From Erysipelatoclostridium sp. AM42-17 (GTDB lineage Bacteria > Bacillota_I > Bacilli_A > Erysipelotrichales > Coprobacillaceae): a stretch of 38,151 bases of DNA. The notes beneath the pieces were generated by a model, which was not told the DNA's origin, searched no databases, and was given only the letters and a program-made list of their open reading frames with translations. Where the stretch lies: contig NZ_QUIN01000025.1 of the NCBI RefSeq assembly GCF_003480255.1, positions 1-38,151 of the forward strand. Direction: 5' to 3'. The translations under genes were made by a program, and so were the position numbers. Shown piece after piece: positions 1 to 7,216 of the stretch (position 1 is the stretch's first letter; each line of letters begins with the position of its first letter).

Positions 1-53
1 AACCTCCTTGACCAGTGCCCATTTATAATATCATCTCATTCTTTTGAAGTCAA
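1..53 (-). promoter_or_regulatory. Promoter and ribosome binding site for a minus-strand gene left of the window
   Basis: On the minus strand, TTGACT (53 to 48) and TATTAT (30 to 25) are separated by exactly 17 bases, close to the sigma-A consensus. AAGGAGGTT, a strong Shine-Dalgarno sequence, follows at 9 to 1. The gene itself starts beyond the left edge and cannot be identified. The -35 box adjoins the T-tract of the pgi terminator. Confidence 0.75.
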
Positions 54-89
54 TAAAAAAATGGATGAAATTTTGAATATTTCATCCAT
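53..89 (-). terminator. Intrinsic terminator of pgi
   Basis: Arms 61-71 and 79-89 form a perfect 11-bp stem with a 7-base loop. On the minus strand it is followed by six T residues (complement of 60-55). It lies 17 bases past the pgi stop codon. Confidence 0.85.
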
Positions 90-106
90 TTATGTTTTTG
101 TCCGTA

Positions 107-1387
107 TTAATATCCTGGTTTACCAAGTAATTTGAACATATTCTTTTTATAAACTTCAACACCTGGTTGATTGAAAGGGTTCACTCCTAATAAGTATACA
201 GACATAGCACATGACATTTCGAAGAAATAAACCATATAACCAAATCCATATGCATCCATTTTATCTAAAGTGATAAGAATATTAGGAACATTTCCAGTAT
301 TAACATGAGCATCAATAGTTCCTTCACATGCTTTTTTATTAACATAATCAACTGATTTACCAGCAAGATAATTTAAACCATCTAAATCATCTGGATCGCT
401 TGGAATAACAATATCTCCGTTTGGTTCTTTAACTTGGAAAATTGTTTCATATAATACTTTTGATCCTTCTTGAATGAATTGTCCTAATGAATGTAAATCT
501 GTAGAGAATACAGCACTATGAGGTAAAATACCTTTATTTTCTTTTCCTTCTGATTCCCCATATAATTGTTTCCACCATTCAGCTACATTATTTAATTGTA
601 ATTCATAAGTTACAAACATTTCAGCAGGATAACCAGCTTTGTTTAAAATTTGTCTTGCTACTCCATAACGATAAGCATCATTTGTTTCGATGTTTGCATC
701 ATTATATTTAACCATCGCATCTTTAGCACCTTTTAACATTTGGTCAATGTCGATTCCAGCCATGGCGATTGGGAATAATCCTACTGCTGTTAAAACAGAA
801 TAACGTCCACCAACATCATCAGGTACAACAAAAGTAACATATCCTTCATCAGTTGCTAATTTTTTAAGAGCACCTTTTTCTTTATCTGTTGTTGCAACGA
901 TTCTTTCACGTGCACCTTCTTTACCATATTTCTTTTCACACATTTCTTTAAAAATTCTAAAAGAAATAGAAGTTTCAGTAGTTGTTCCTGATTTAGAAAT
1001 AACATTAATTGCAAAATCTTTGTCTTCAACATATTTTGCTACTTGTTTGATATAATTTGATGAAAAAGTATTTCCAACATAAATAATTTCAACTTTGTCA
1101 TCTGAATATAGACCGTTGATTGCTTCAATTGCAGCACGTGCTCCTAAATAAGATCCTCCAATACCGCAAACTAATAATACATCTACTTTTTCTCTTAATT
1201 TAGCTGCAGTTTCTTTAATTAATTCAACTTCAGCTTTATCATGGTTTTCAGGTAATTCTACCCATCCTAAAAAGTCATTACCTGCACCAGTTTTGTTTTG
1301 AATCATATCATGAATTTCAGCAACTTTATCTTTGTATGATTCTAAATCTTCAGTTAGTTTTGCTTTTGATAAATCTAAGGTAATCAT
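107..1387 (-). CDS. pgi: Glucose-6-phosphate isomerase
   Basis: This cytoplasmic enzyme interconverts glucose 6-phosphate and fructose 6-phosphate in glycolysis and gluconeogenesis. The 426-residue product has the usual length of the short bacterial type. Visible family motifs, in order, are GIGGSYLGARA near residue 75, SKSGTTTET near 132, GGRYSVLTAVGLFP near 192 and HSLGQFIQEG near 300, which cover the sugar-phosphate binding and catalytic regions. The ATG directly follows the TAA of the upstream S1-domain gene with no spacer, and its Shine-Dalgarno (GGAGG) lies inside that gene's last codons. The two genes are therefore probably co-transcribed and translationally coupled. No alternative assignment is plausible. 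Confidence 0.97.
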   Translation of the reverse strand: MITLDLSKAKLTEDLESYKDKVAEIHDMIQNKTGAGNDFLGWVELPENHDKAEVELIKETAAKLREKVDVLLVCGIGGSYLGARAAIEAINGLYSDDKVEIIYVGNTFSSNYIKQVAKYVEDKDFAINVISKSGTTTETSISFRIFKEMCEKKYGKEGARERIVATTDKEKGALKKLATDEGYVTFVVPDDVGGRYSVLTAVGLFPIAMAGIDIDQMLKGAKDAMVKYNDANIETNDAYRYGVARQILNKAGYPAEMFVTYELQLNNVAEWWKQLYGESEGKENKGILPHSAVFSTDLHSLGQFIQEGSKVLYETIFQVKEPNGDIVIPSDPDDLDGLNYLAGKSVDYVNKKACEGTIDAHVNTGNVPNILITLDKMDAYGFGYMVYFFEMSCAMSVYLLGVNPFNQPGVEVYKKNMFKLLGKPGY

Positions 1388-1765
1388 TTAATTTTCCTCC
1401 ATTACACCTTGTTTAAGCCACTTGTCCATTGCTTGCTCTAAAGGCGAAAATCCTTTAGGCGTTTCTGTGATTAATTTGCGTGGATTTTTATAGTAGATAC
1501 GTTTATCACGTCTACGATAACGATGATCAATTGCTTTTAAACTCAATTTAGCATGGTTTGTTGCATTATCAAAATCGATAATTTTCACTTTGACTGATTC
1601 CCCAACATGAACGTAACTATCAATATTTCTAACAAATTTATCAGATATCTCTGATATATGAATTAAACCAGTAGAATTATCTGGTAATAATGCAAATGCT
1701 CCATATGGTTGAATACCAGTTATTTTTACATCTATGATATCACCACATTTTATGTTTTTTGCCAT
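1388..1765 (-). CDS. S1-domain RNA-binding protein (CvfD / general stress protein 13 type)
   Basis: The product is a 125-residue protein with one S1 OB-fold domain at about residues 5-75 (GDIIDVKITGIQPYGAFALL, then GLIHISEIS, then KLSLKAI), followed by a basic stretch (RYRRRDKR) and a short acidic tail. Small stand-alone S1 proteins of this size (YugI/GSP13, CvfD) associate with RNA or ribosomes and act in post-transcriptional control. The frame is open 25 codons further upstream, but the ATG at 1765 is chosen: AAGGAG lies 8 bases before it, and the likely -10 box (1793-1788) lies inside the longer frame, which rules that out as mRNA-encoded. It sits directly upstream of pgi with no gap. Confidence 0.88.
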   Translation of the reverse strand: MAKNIKCGDIIDVKITGIQPYGAFALLPDNSTGLIHISEISDKFVRNIDSYVHVGESVKVKIIDFDNATNHAKLSLKAIDHRYRRRDKRIYYKNPRKLITETPKGFSPLEQAMDKWLKQGVMEEN

Positions 1766-1796
1766 TGACCTCACTCCTTGCGAGGTCATTATAACA
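1766..1796 (-). promoter_or_regulatory. Extended -10 promoter of the S1-pgi operon with an overlapping inverted repeat
   Basis: On the minus strand TGT precedes TATAAT (1793-1788), an extended -10; no good -35 is visible. TGACCTC and GAGGTCA form a perfect 7-bp inverted repeat (1766-1772 and 1782-1788) running from the end of the -10 box to the start codon, with the Shine-Dalgarno between the arms. The expected transcript start (about 1781) falls after the upstream arm, so the repeat is better read as a possible DNA operator than as an RNA hairpin. Confidence 0.55.
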
Positions 1797-1928
1797 CAAA
1801 ATATAGGCATATTAAATTGGTTAATGAAAAATATTTTCATTCAATTTATAATAGGAATAAGGCTAAAAAAATAATTTTAGGAGATAATAAAACAAAATAA
1901 TTGTAAAAAGTTATAAATTGAATTAAAG

Positions 1929-1934
1929 TATAAT
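1929..1934 (+). promoter_or_regulatory. Candidate -10 box for the NifU-like gene
   Basis: TATAAT lies 28 bases upstream of the ATG. No convincing -35 hexamer lies 16-18 bases before it. AAGGAG of the ribosome binding site follows at about 1948. Confidence 0.4.
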
Positions 1935-1962
1935 AGTATAAAGAATTAAGGAGTAAGAAAAA

Positions 1963-2208
1963 ATGGATAAAACTGTAGAAGAAATTAAGAAAGTCATTGA
2001 AAAATTAAGACCTTATCTTCAAAGAGATGGGGGAGATATTGAATATGTAGATTTCAAAGATGGAATTGTTTTTGTAAAAATGTTAGGTGCATGTGCAGGC
2101 TGTACTATGTTGGATGACACATTAAAAGATGGGGTGGAACAAATTTTAATGGAAGAAGTTCCAGGTGTTTTAGAAGTACAAAATGTAGCTCATAATGATT
2201 TATTATAA
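1963..2208 (+). CDS. NifU C-terminal-domain Fe-S scaffold/carrier protein
   Basis: The 81-residue protein consists of a single NifU-like (Nfu) domain. The CxxC pair is in GACAGCTM near residue 47, and the typical N-terminal LRPYLQRDGGDIEYVD precedes it. Nfu proteins carry a 4Fe-4S cluster bridged between two subunits through these cysteines and pass it to apo-proteins. It stands alone here, with no other Fe-S assembly genes in the window. AAGGAG lies upstream of the ATG at suitable distance. Radical SAM and other Fe-S proteins elsewhere in the window could be clients, but nothing in the sequence links them. Confidence 0.92.
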   Translation: MDKTVEEIKKVIEKLRPYLQRDGGDIEYVDFKDGIVFVKMLGACAGCTMLDDTLKDGVEQILMEEVPGVLEVQNVAHNDLL

Positions 2209-2230
2209 TAAGGAATAAAATTGATACAAT

Positions 2231-2299
2231 AATAAGATTAAATGTATTGATAATCATGCTATAATGTTAGTGGTTATTTCTCTTGCATTTAATCTTATT
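2231..2299. repeat. 14-bp perfect inverted repeat enclosing an extended -10 promoter
   Basis: AATAAGATTAAATG (2231-2244) and CATTTAATCTTATT (2286-2299) are exact reverse complements, 41 bases apart. Inside the interval is TGCTATAAT (TATAAT at 2260-2265), an extended -10 pointing toward metK. The second arm runs into TTTT, so the structure could also end nifU transcription as a long-loop terminator. Nothing else is recognisable between 2209 and 2376. Confidence 0.6.
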
Positions 2300-2376
2300 T
2301 TGTAATATTATGTTTTTGTTGAATTTTTGATATATTTTATAGCTTATAAGTAAAAGATATTTATAGGTGATGATTT

Positions 2377-2490
2377 ATGGATGAAAGGAAACAAAATCAA
2401 ATTAAGATAGCTCATATTTTACAAGACATTGGTTTAAATGATGAGCTTATTGAAAAAATAACAAGTTTAAAAAAAGAAGATTATCAATAA
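2377..2490 (+). CDS. Possible small protein of 37 residues, unknown function
   Basis: An ATG frame of 37 codons runs to a TAA six bases before the SAM riboswitch. AGGTGAT lies 6 bases before the ATG, a Shine-Dalgarno variant used by several genes in this window. The product (begins MDERKQNQIKIAHILQDIGL) is charged and could form two short helices; it has no signal peptide, membrane segment or cysteines. I do not recognise the family. It may be a real small protein sharing the metK promoter region, or a chance open frame. Confidence 0.4.
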   Translation: MDERKQNQIKIAHILQDIGLNDELIEKITSLKKEDYQ

Positions 2491-2496
2491 AAAAGA

Positions 2497-2594
2497 CTCT
2501 TATTAAGAACCACGAGATGAAGATCGATGATGTGGTGGCAACCCTATTGTTTAGAAGGTGCCTTACTTAGCAAGTTTATCTTGAACAATAAGAG
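2497..2594 (+). ncRNA. SAM-I riboswitch (S box) upstream of metK
   Basis: The P1 helix is a perfect 8-bp pairing of CTCTTATT (2497-2504) with AATAAGAG (2587-2594). Inside are the S-box landmarks: ACCAC/GTGGT of P2, a GATGA segment of the kink-turn, the conserved GGCAACC, then GGTGC and an AGCA-containing P4. SAM-I elements bind S-adenosylmethionine and shut off downstream expression when SAM is plentiful. Placement before SAM synthetase fits that feedback. The 3' arm of P1 shares AGAG (2591-2594) with an antiterminator helix (2591-2599 with 2609-2617), so ligand binding releases the terminator. Confidence 0.93.
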
Positions 2595-2595
2595 A

Positions 2596-2632
2596 AAGCT
2601 TCCTAACTGCTTTCTCTTTAGGAAGCTTTTTT
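2596..2632 (+). terminator. Riboswitch-controlled terminator before metK
   Basis: AAGCTTCCTAA (2596-2606) pairs perfectly with TTAGGAAGCTT (2618-2628) over 11 bp, followed by a T run. It excludes the antiterminator AGAGAAAGC/GCTTTCTCT (2591-2599 with 2609-2617). This gives the three-state anti-antiterminator, antiterminator and terminator arrangement of S-box leaders. Confidence 0.93.
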
Positions 2633-2654
2633 ATTTATAATGATGGAGGAAGAA

Positions 2655-3800
2655 ATGAAAGAAAGAGTATTATTTACATCAGAATCAGTATCAGAAGGGC
2701 ATCCAGATAAAGTATGTGATCAAATAAGTGATGCAATTCTAGATGAATGTTTAAAGCAAGATCCTCATTCACGCGTTGCCTGTGAATGTTTTGCTACAAC
2801 AAATTTAATTGTCATTGGTGGAGAAATCACGACATCTGCTAAGGTTGATTATGAAAATGTAGCAAGGGATGTTTTAAAGAAAATAGGTTATGACAGTGAA
2901 GATAAAGGAATGGATTATCATACATGTCAAATTAATGTTGTTTTAGATACCCAATCAAGTGATATTGCTTTAGGAACAAATGAAGAAGTTGGGGGAGCAG
3001 GGGATCAAGGAATTATGTTTGGTTTTGCTTCTAAAGAAACAGAAGGATATATGCCTTTAGCTATTTCTATTGCTCATCACTTAGTACGCTATGCTACTGA
3101 AAAAAGACATTCTGGAGAATTCAAATGGGCACGTCCTGATATGAAAGCACAAGTAACTATTGATTATACAAATCCACAACCACGTATTGATACAATTCTT
3201 ATGTCAATTCAACATGACCCGGATTTTGATGAAGTTGCATTTAAAAAATATATTAAAGAAGAAATTATGGATGCTGTTGTAGAAAAATATTACTTAAATA
3301 CAGATTATAAGGTACTTATTAATCCAACAGGTCGTTTTGTCATTGGTGGACCTCATGGTGATACAGGATTAACAGGAAGAAAGATTATTGTTGATACATA
3401 TGGAGGATATGCACGCCATGGTGGAGGTGCTTTCTCTGGTAAAGATCCATCAAAAGTAGACCGTTCAGCAGCTTATATGGCAAGATATATTGCTAAAAAT
3501 ATTGTTGCTGCAGGAATGTGTGATAAAATTGAAATTCAATTATCTTATGCTATTGGTGTAAAAGAACCAACTTCTGTTTTCATTGATACATTTGAAACAG
3601 AAAAAGTAAGTCATGCTGTTATTCTATCAGCTATTAAAAATGAATTTGATTTAACACCTGGAGGTATTATTAATACTTTAAATTTAAAGGCACCTATTTA
3701 TAGTAATACGGCAACATATGGACACTTTGGACGAGGTGATTTAAATTTACCTTGGGAAAAATTAGATAAGGTAGAAATATTAAAAAAATATTTAGGATAA
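2655..3800 (+). CDS. metK: S-adenosylmethionine synthetase
   Basis: The enzyme makes S-adenosylmethionine from methionine and ATP in the cytoplasm. The 381-residue product carries the family motifs GHPDK near residue 15, GAGDQGIMFG near 115 and GGGAFSGKDPSKVDRSAAY near 255 (phosphate and metal binding). The frame extends five codons upstream, but ATG 2655 is chosen because GGAGG lies 5 bases before it and the product then begins MKERVLFTSESVSEGHPDK, as in homologs. Expression is controlled by the SAM-I riboswitch and terminator directly upstream. Confidence 0.98.
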   Translation: MKERVLFTSESVSEGHPDKVCDQISDAILDECLKQDPHSRVACECFATTNLIVIGGEITTSAKVDYENVARDVLKKIGYDSEDKGMDYHTCQINVVLDTQSSDIALGTNEEVGGAGDQGIMFGFASKETEGYMPLAISIAHHLVRYATEKRHSGEFKWARPDMKAQVTIDYTNPQPRIDTILMSIQHDPDFDEVAFKKYIKEEIMDAVVEKYYLNTDYKVLINPTGRFVIGGPHGDTGLTGRKIIVDTYGGYARHGGGAFSGKDPSKVDRSAAYMARYIAKNIVAAGMCDKIEIQLSYAIGVKEPTSVFIDTFETEKVSHAVILSAIKNEFDLTPGGIINTLNLKAPIYSNTATYGHFGRGDLNLPWEKLDKVEILKKYLG

Positions 3801-3828
3801 AAAAACTTGGTTATTTCAAGTTTTTTTT
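3801..3828 (+). terminator. Intrinsic terminator of metK
   Basis: AAAAACTTG (3801-3809) pairs with CAAGTTTTT (3817-3825) around a 7-base loop and runs into eight T residues. The stem starts at the base after the TAA. Confidence 0.85.
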
Positions 3829-3891
3829 CTTTTAACGCTTATTCGAAGTAAAAATTAAGGGTTTACAGTATGATTTTAGATAGATTTATTG

Positions 3892-3897
3892 TATAAT
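3892..3897 (+). promoter_or_regulatory. Candidate -10 box for hpf
   Basis: TATAAT lies 27 bases before the ATG. TTTACA at 3862-3867 is too far (24-base spacer) to be its -35 partner, so the -35 is unresolved. Confidence 0.45.
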
Positions 3898-3923
3898 ATA
3901 CTTATAGAAAAGGAGGAATTCTT

Positions 3924-4457
3924 ATGAAAATTTCAGTAAGAGGAAAAAACGTAGAAATCACTGAAGCAATTGAAAAGAGGGTGGCAGATAAGTTATCTAA
4001 ATTAGATAAATACTTCATTGTAAGTGATAACGTTGAAGCAAAAGTATTAGTCAGAACTTATCCTTATGGACAAAAAATTGAAGTTACAATTCCTACTGAG
4101 TACGTACTTTTAAGAGCAGAGGTTGTTGATGAAGATTTATATAATGCAATCGATGCTGTAATTGACAAATTAGAAGGGCAAATTAGAAAATACAAGACAA
4201 GATTAAATAGAAAATCAAAAGATAATAAACTTGCATTTAATATGGCTTCTATTGAACCACTAGAAGAAGAGGAAGAAGATGTTTTAGTTAAAACGAAAAC
4301 AATCAATCCAAAACCAATGGATATGGAAGAAGCTATTATGCAAATGGAATTAATTGGTCACTCATTCTTCGTATATCGTGATACAGAATCGAATTCTATT
4401 AGTATTGTATATCGTCGTCGTGATGGTGACTATGGTTTAATTGAAACAGAAGAATAA
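3924..4457 (+). CDS. hpf: Long-form ribosome hibernation promoting factor
   Basis: The protein (177 residues) has the N-terminal S30AE/RaiA-type ribosome-binding domain (about residues 1-100), an acidic linker (EEEEEDV near 115) and the C-terminal dimerisation domain (from KPMDMEEAIMQMELIGHSFF to the end). Long HPF of Firmicutes binds the decoding centre of 30S and, through its C-terminal domain, joins two 70S ribosomes into inactive 100S particles in slow growth. AAAGGAGGAATT precedes the ATG. It is a single-gene unit with a shared bidirectional terminator downstream. Confidence 0.96.
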   Translation: MKISVRGKNVEITEAIEKRVADKLSKLDKYFIVSDNVEAKVLVRTYPYGQKIEVTIPTEYVLLRAEVVDEDLYNAIDAVIDKLEGQIRKYKTRLNRKSKDNKLAFNMASIEPLEEEEEDVLVKTKTINPKPMDMEEAIMQMELIGHSFFVYRDTESNSISIVYRRRDGDYGLIETEE

Positions 4458-4464
4458 CATAATA

Positions 4465-4500
4465 AAAATCACTAATCGTCAGATTAGTGATTTTTTACAT
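4465..4500. terminator. Bidirectional terminator between hpf and the radical SAM gene
   Basis: A perfect 13-bp stem (4465-4477 with 4482-4494) closes a GTCA tetraloop. T runs follow on the plus strand, and the complement of AATAAAAA follows on the minus strand. The stop codon of the minus-strand gene (4484-4486) lies inside the stem. Confidence 0.9.
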
Positions 4501-5428
4501 ATAAATCCCCTTGATAACAATCTAATTCTTTCATCTTTTTATCAATATCATTTAAGATAGTTACTTTTTTTATAGACCACATTGGAGCGATAAGATCATC
4601 CAATTTGCCATCACCAGTCAATCTTTCAATGATAATGTCTTCTCTTATATATCGAAGTTGTTCAACTACTAAATCTATGTATTCTTCTCTGGATAATATT
4701 TTGAATTTATTTTCTTTATAAATAGAAGCAAGCTTTGTGTTTTCTACAATATATAGCATATGTATTTTTAATGCTTGAATATCAAGTTGTCCAACAACCT
4801 TTGCGGTTTCAAGCATCATTTCTTTTGTTTCATAAGGAAGACCATTAATAATATGAACACATACTTCTAAATTATAATGTCTTAAAAGTTGAAGTCCATC
4901 TAAAAATTCTTGATAAGTATGTTGTCGGTTGATGAATTGACCAGTTTGGTCATGAATTGTTTGTAAGCCAAGCTCAATATAAATATCTTTATACTTTTTT
5001 AAAGAAGCAAGATATTCAACAATATCTTTAGATAGGCAATCTGGTCTTGTTGCAATTGCAATTTCTTTAACATTTTCCATGTCTAAAAAAGGCTCAATAG
5101 CCTTTTTTATTTTATCTAAAGGACCATACGTATTGGTGTTTGCTTGAAAATAAGCAATAAACTCACATCCCGGCCATTTTTGTGACATCATAGATGAAAC
5201 ATCATTAAATTGTGTTAATAAGTCATCTTGAATATGACCGGCATAATCTCCTGATCCACTGCTACTACAAAAGATGCAACCCCCGTATCCTTTAGAACCA
5301 TCTCTGTTAGGACATGTAAAACCTGCATTTAAAGATACCTTGGCAATCTTTTTATGATAACGAGATTTTAAAAAATAATTGTATGTATAATATCTTTTAT
5401 TATCATTACTATATTTAAATTTATTCAT
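4484..5428 (-). CDS. TIGR01212-family (YhcC-like) radical SAM protein
   Basis: The 314-residue protein has an N-terminal Elp3-like radical SAM barrel. The cluster cysteines occur as C-x11-C-x2-C (CPNRDGSKGYGGCIFC, near residue 40), the atypical spacing of the YhcC/TIGR01212 family rather than CxxxCxxC. ELGLQT and GLPYET, near residues 150 and 200, are further family landmarks. Substrate and reaction are not established for this family. The frame is open 22 codons upstream, but ATG 5428 is chosen: GGTGAT lies 4 bases before it, and an extended -10 (5449-5444) lies within the longer frame. It is divergent from the ABC transporter genes and ends inside a shared terminator. Confidence 0.9.
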   Translation of the reverse strand: MNKFKYSNDNKRYYTYNYFLKSRYHKKIAKVSLNAGFTCPNRDGSKGYGGCIFCSSSGSGDYAGHIQDDLLTQFNDVSSMMSQKWPGCEFIAYFQANTNTYGPLDKIKKAIEPFLDMENVKEIAIATRPDCLSKDIVEYLASLKKYKDIYIELGLQTIHDQTGQFINRQHTYQEFLDGLQLLRHYNLEVCVHIINGLPYETKEMMLETAKVVGQLDIQALKIHMLYIVENTKLASIYKENKFKILSREEYIDLVVEQLRYIREDIIIERLTGDGKLDDLIAPMWSIKKVTILNDIDKKMKELDCYQGDLYVKNH

Positions 5429-5443
5429 TTTATCACCAAGCAT

Positions 5444-5452
5444 ATTATAACA
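5444..5452 (-). promoter_or_regulatory. Extended -10 promoter of the radical SAM gene
   Basis: On the minus strand TGT precedes TATAAT (5449-5444). The predicted start near 5437 leaves a leader of about 9 bases containing GGTGAT. No -35 is visible. The element overlaps the region upstream of the divergent ABC gene. Confidence 0.6.
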
Positions 5453-5466
5453 TGAGGAGGGATGAT

Positions 5467-7215
5467 ATGGTGTTAGAAATAAAACATTTAACAAAGAAAT
5501 TTGATGAGCAGTTTTTATTTGAAGATTTGACTATTAAGTTTCCAGAGACAGGGTTAATTGGGATTGTTGGAGAAAGTGGTTGTGGTAAATCTTCTTTGCT
5601 CAATATTTTAAGTGGTTTAGATCAAAAATATTTAGGAGATATATTTATTGATGGAAAAAATTTAAAAGAATTTGATGATTTAGGTCAATATCGTAAAGAT
5701 TATATTTCTTTTGTTTATCAAAATTATCGATTATTTGAATATATGGATGTTTATCATAATTGTTTGGTTTATTGTTGGATAAAGGGGATTGATTATAATG
5801 AAAAAGAAGTTGAAAAGTTATTAACTTACTTTGAATTAAATGATGTCAAATATAAGAATGTACGAGATTTATCAGGTGGACAAAAACAACGTATAGCTTT
5901 TATTCGAGCTATTTTATGCCATTCTCCTATCATTTTTTTAGATGAGCCTACCGCATCATTAAACAAAGAAAATAAAATTCTTATTTTTCAATTTTTAAAA
6001 AAATATAGTCAGCGACATTTAATTGTTATGGTAAGCCATGATCAAAATTTATTATATCGTTATACTGATAAAATTATTGATTTTAATCACCTTCAATCAC
6101 AATACATCTTTTTCAAACAAAAATATGGCTTTTATTATCCAAATACTAAAAATATCAAGTCGATGTTATATTATTTAATACAATTTTTAAAATATCAAAA
6201 GAAAAAGATTTTAATGATTCTATTATCACAAATTTTTATGATTGTTGCGATTACTTATATGATAACAGGATTACATGGAATGCAATTATACTATCGAAAT
6301 CAGTATCTAGAAACAGTTAATCATAATCTTGTTATTATTACAAAAGAAGATCATGAAAAAATTTCTCAACAAGAAAGAAAAAAGTATCATTTTTTATCTT
6401 TATTATCATTAGAAGCAGGAAATATTGACAAATTACCGTCATTTCAAAGTGAACCGATACAAAATTTAAAAAGAAACCAAATCATTATCAATCGTTTTGC
6501 AGCTAAAAAAGGTTTCAAAAAAGGCTCTCAACTCATTTATTGCTATAACAACAAGAAATATCAATGGATTGTAAAGGATATTATTGATGACCATTTGAAA
6601 ACACCAATGATTTATTATACCCCAATGCATATGCCAGCTTTGTTAAAAAAACAGTTACTTAATGATTATCAATGTTATTTTTATCCTCAACAAAGTGTTA
6701 AAAAGTATATTCAGAAATTACCACAACATTATCAAGGAATTTGTCTGGCTTTAGAAGAATATAAAAGTTATCAGGAAATGTTAAAGTTATTTCGATTTGT
6801 AGCAAGAATATTTATCACAATCAGTATCATAATTTCAATCATTTTGATTTTATTCATTGTATTAACCATTTTATTTGAACAACAAAAAGAATATGCCATG
6901 CTTTTAGCCAATGGTTTAACAACACGAGAAATGTACCAATTATTATTTAAAGAAATAAGTGGGCTGATAATCATAAATGGTATTTTTAGTAGTACCATGA
7001 TGGTACTTGCTTATAATATTGGACAAATATTCAAATTTTCATCTCGTATTTTTAACATCAATCAATTATTTGTCTTACCAACATTATTTTACAATCAATA
7101 TGATTTATACATTCTTTGCTTTATTACATATATATTTATAGGATTTGTTGTCTATTTGCTTGGAATTATACAATTAAAAAGAATAGATGTTGTTCAACTG
7201 TTAAAGGAGGAATAA
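5467..7215 (+). CDS. ABC transporter ATPase-permease fusion, FtsX/MacB-like, first of a pair
   Basis: The 582-residue protein joins an N-terminal ATPase domain (about residues 1-210) to a permease. The ATPase has Walker A GESGCGKSS, Q-loop YQNYRLF, signature LSGGQKQR, Walker B IIFLDEP and H-loop VSHD. The permease has one membrane segment near residues 240-262, an extracytoplasmic region of about 170 residues, then three segments near 438-465, 490-515 and 545-570. That 4-TM layout is the FtsX/MacB type, used for export of peptides and lipids or for mechanical signalling rather than small-molecule uptake. ATG 5467 is chosen because GAGGAGGG ends 5 bases before it. The next gene encodes a similar fusion one base downstream, so a heterodimer is likely. 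The substrate is unknown. Confidence 0.88.
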   Translation: MVLEIKHLTKKFDEQFLFEDLTIKFPETGLIGIVGESGCGKSSLLNILSGLDQKYLGDIFIDGKNLKEFDDLGQYRKDYISFVYQNYRLFEYMDVYHNCLVYCWIKGIDYNEKEVEKLLTYFELNDVKYKNVRDLSGGQKQRIAFIRAILCHSPIIFLDEPTASLNKENKILIFQFLKKYSQRHLIVMVSHDQNLLYRYTDKIIDFNHLQSQYIFFKQKYGFYYPNTKNIKSMLYYLIQFLKYQKKKILMILLSQIFMIVAITYMITGLHGMQLYYRNQYLETVNHNLVIITKEDHEKISQQERKKYHFLSLLSLEAGNIDKLPSFQSEPIQNLKRNQIIINRFAAKKGFKKGSQLIYCYNNKKYQWIVKDIIDDHLKTPMIYYTPMHMPALLKKQLLNDYQCYFYPQQSVKKYIQKLPQHYQGICLALEEYKSYQEMLKLFRFVARIFITISIIISIILILFIVLTILFEQQKEYAMLLANGLTTREMYQLLFKEISGLIIINGIFSSTMMVLAYNIGQIFKFSSRIFNINQLFVLPTLFYNQYDLYILCFITYIFIGFVVYLLGIIQLKRIDVVQLLKEE

Positions 7216-7216
7216 A

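Noticed and set aside
2247..2265. TTGATA with TATAAT as a standard promoter inside the 14-bp repeat
   Set aside because: The spacer is only 7 bases, so TTGATA cannot be the -35; the element is better read as an extended -10.
4064..4306. Long open frame on the minus strand inside hpf, and similar antisense frames in leuS, sucD, rpsD and others
   Set aside because: They lack ribosome sites, have repetitive low-complexity products and lie wholly within strongly conserved genes, so they are by-products of codon bias.
5429..5494. Longer N-terminus for the radical SAM protein
   Set aside because: It would cover the extended -10 at 5449-5444 and overlap the divergent gene's ribosome site, and it adds no conserved residues.
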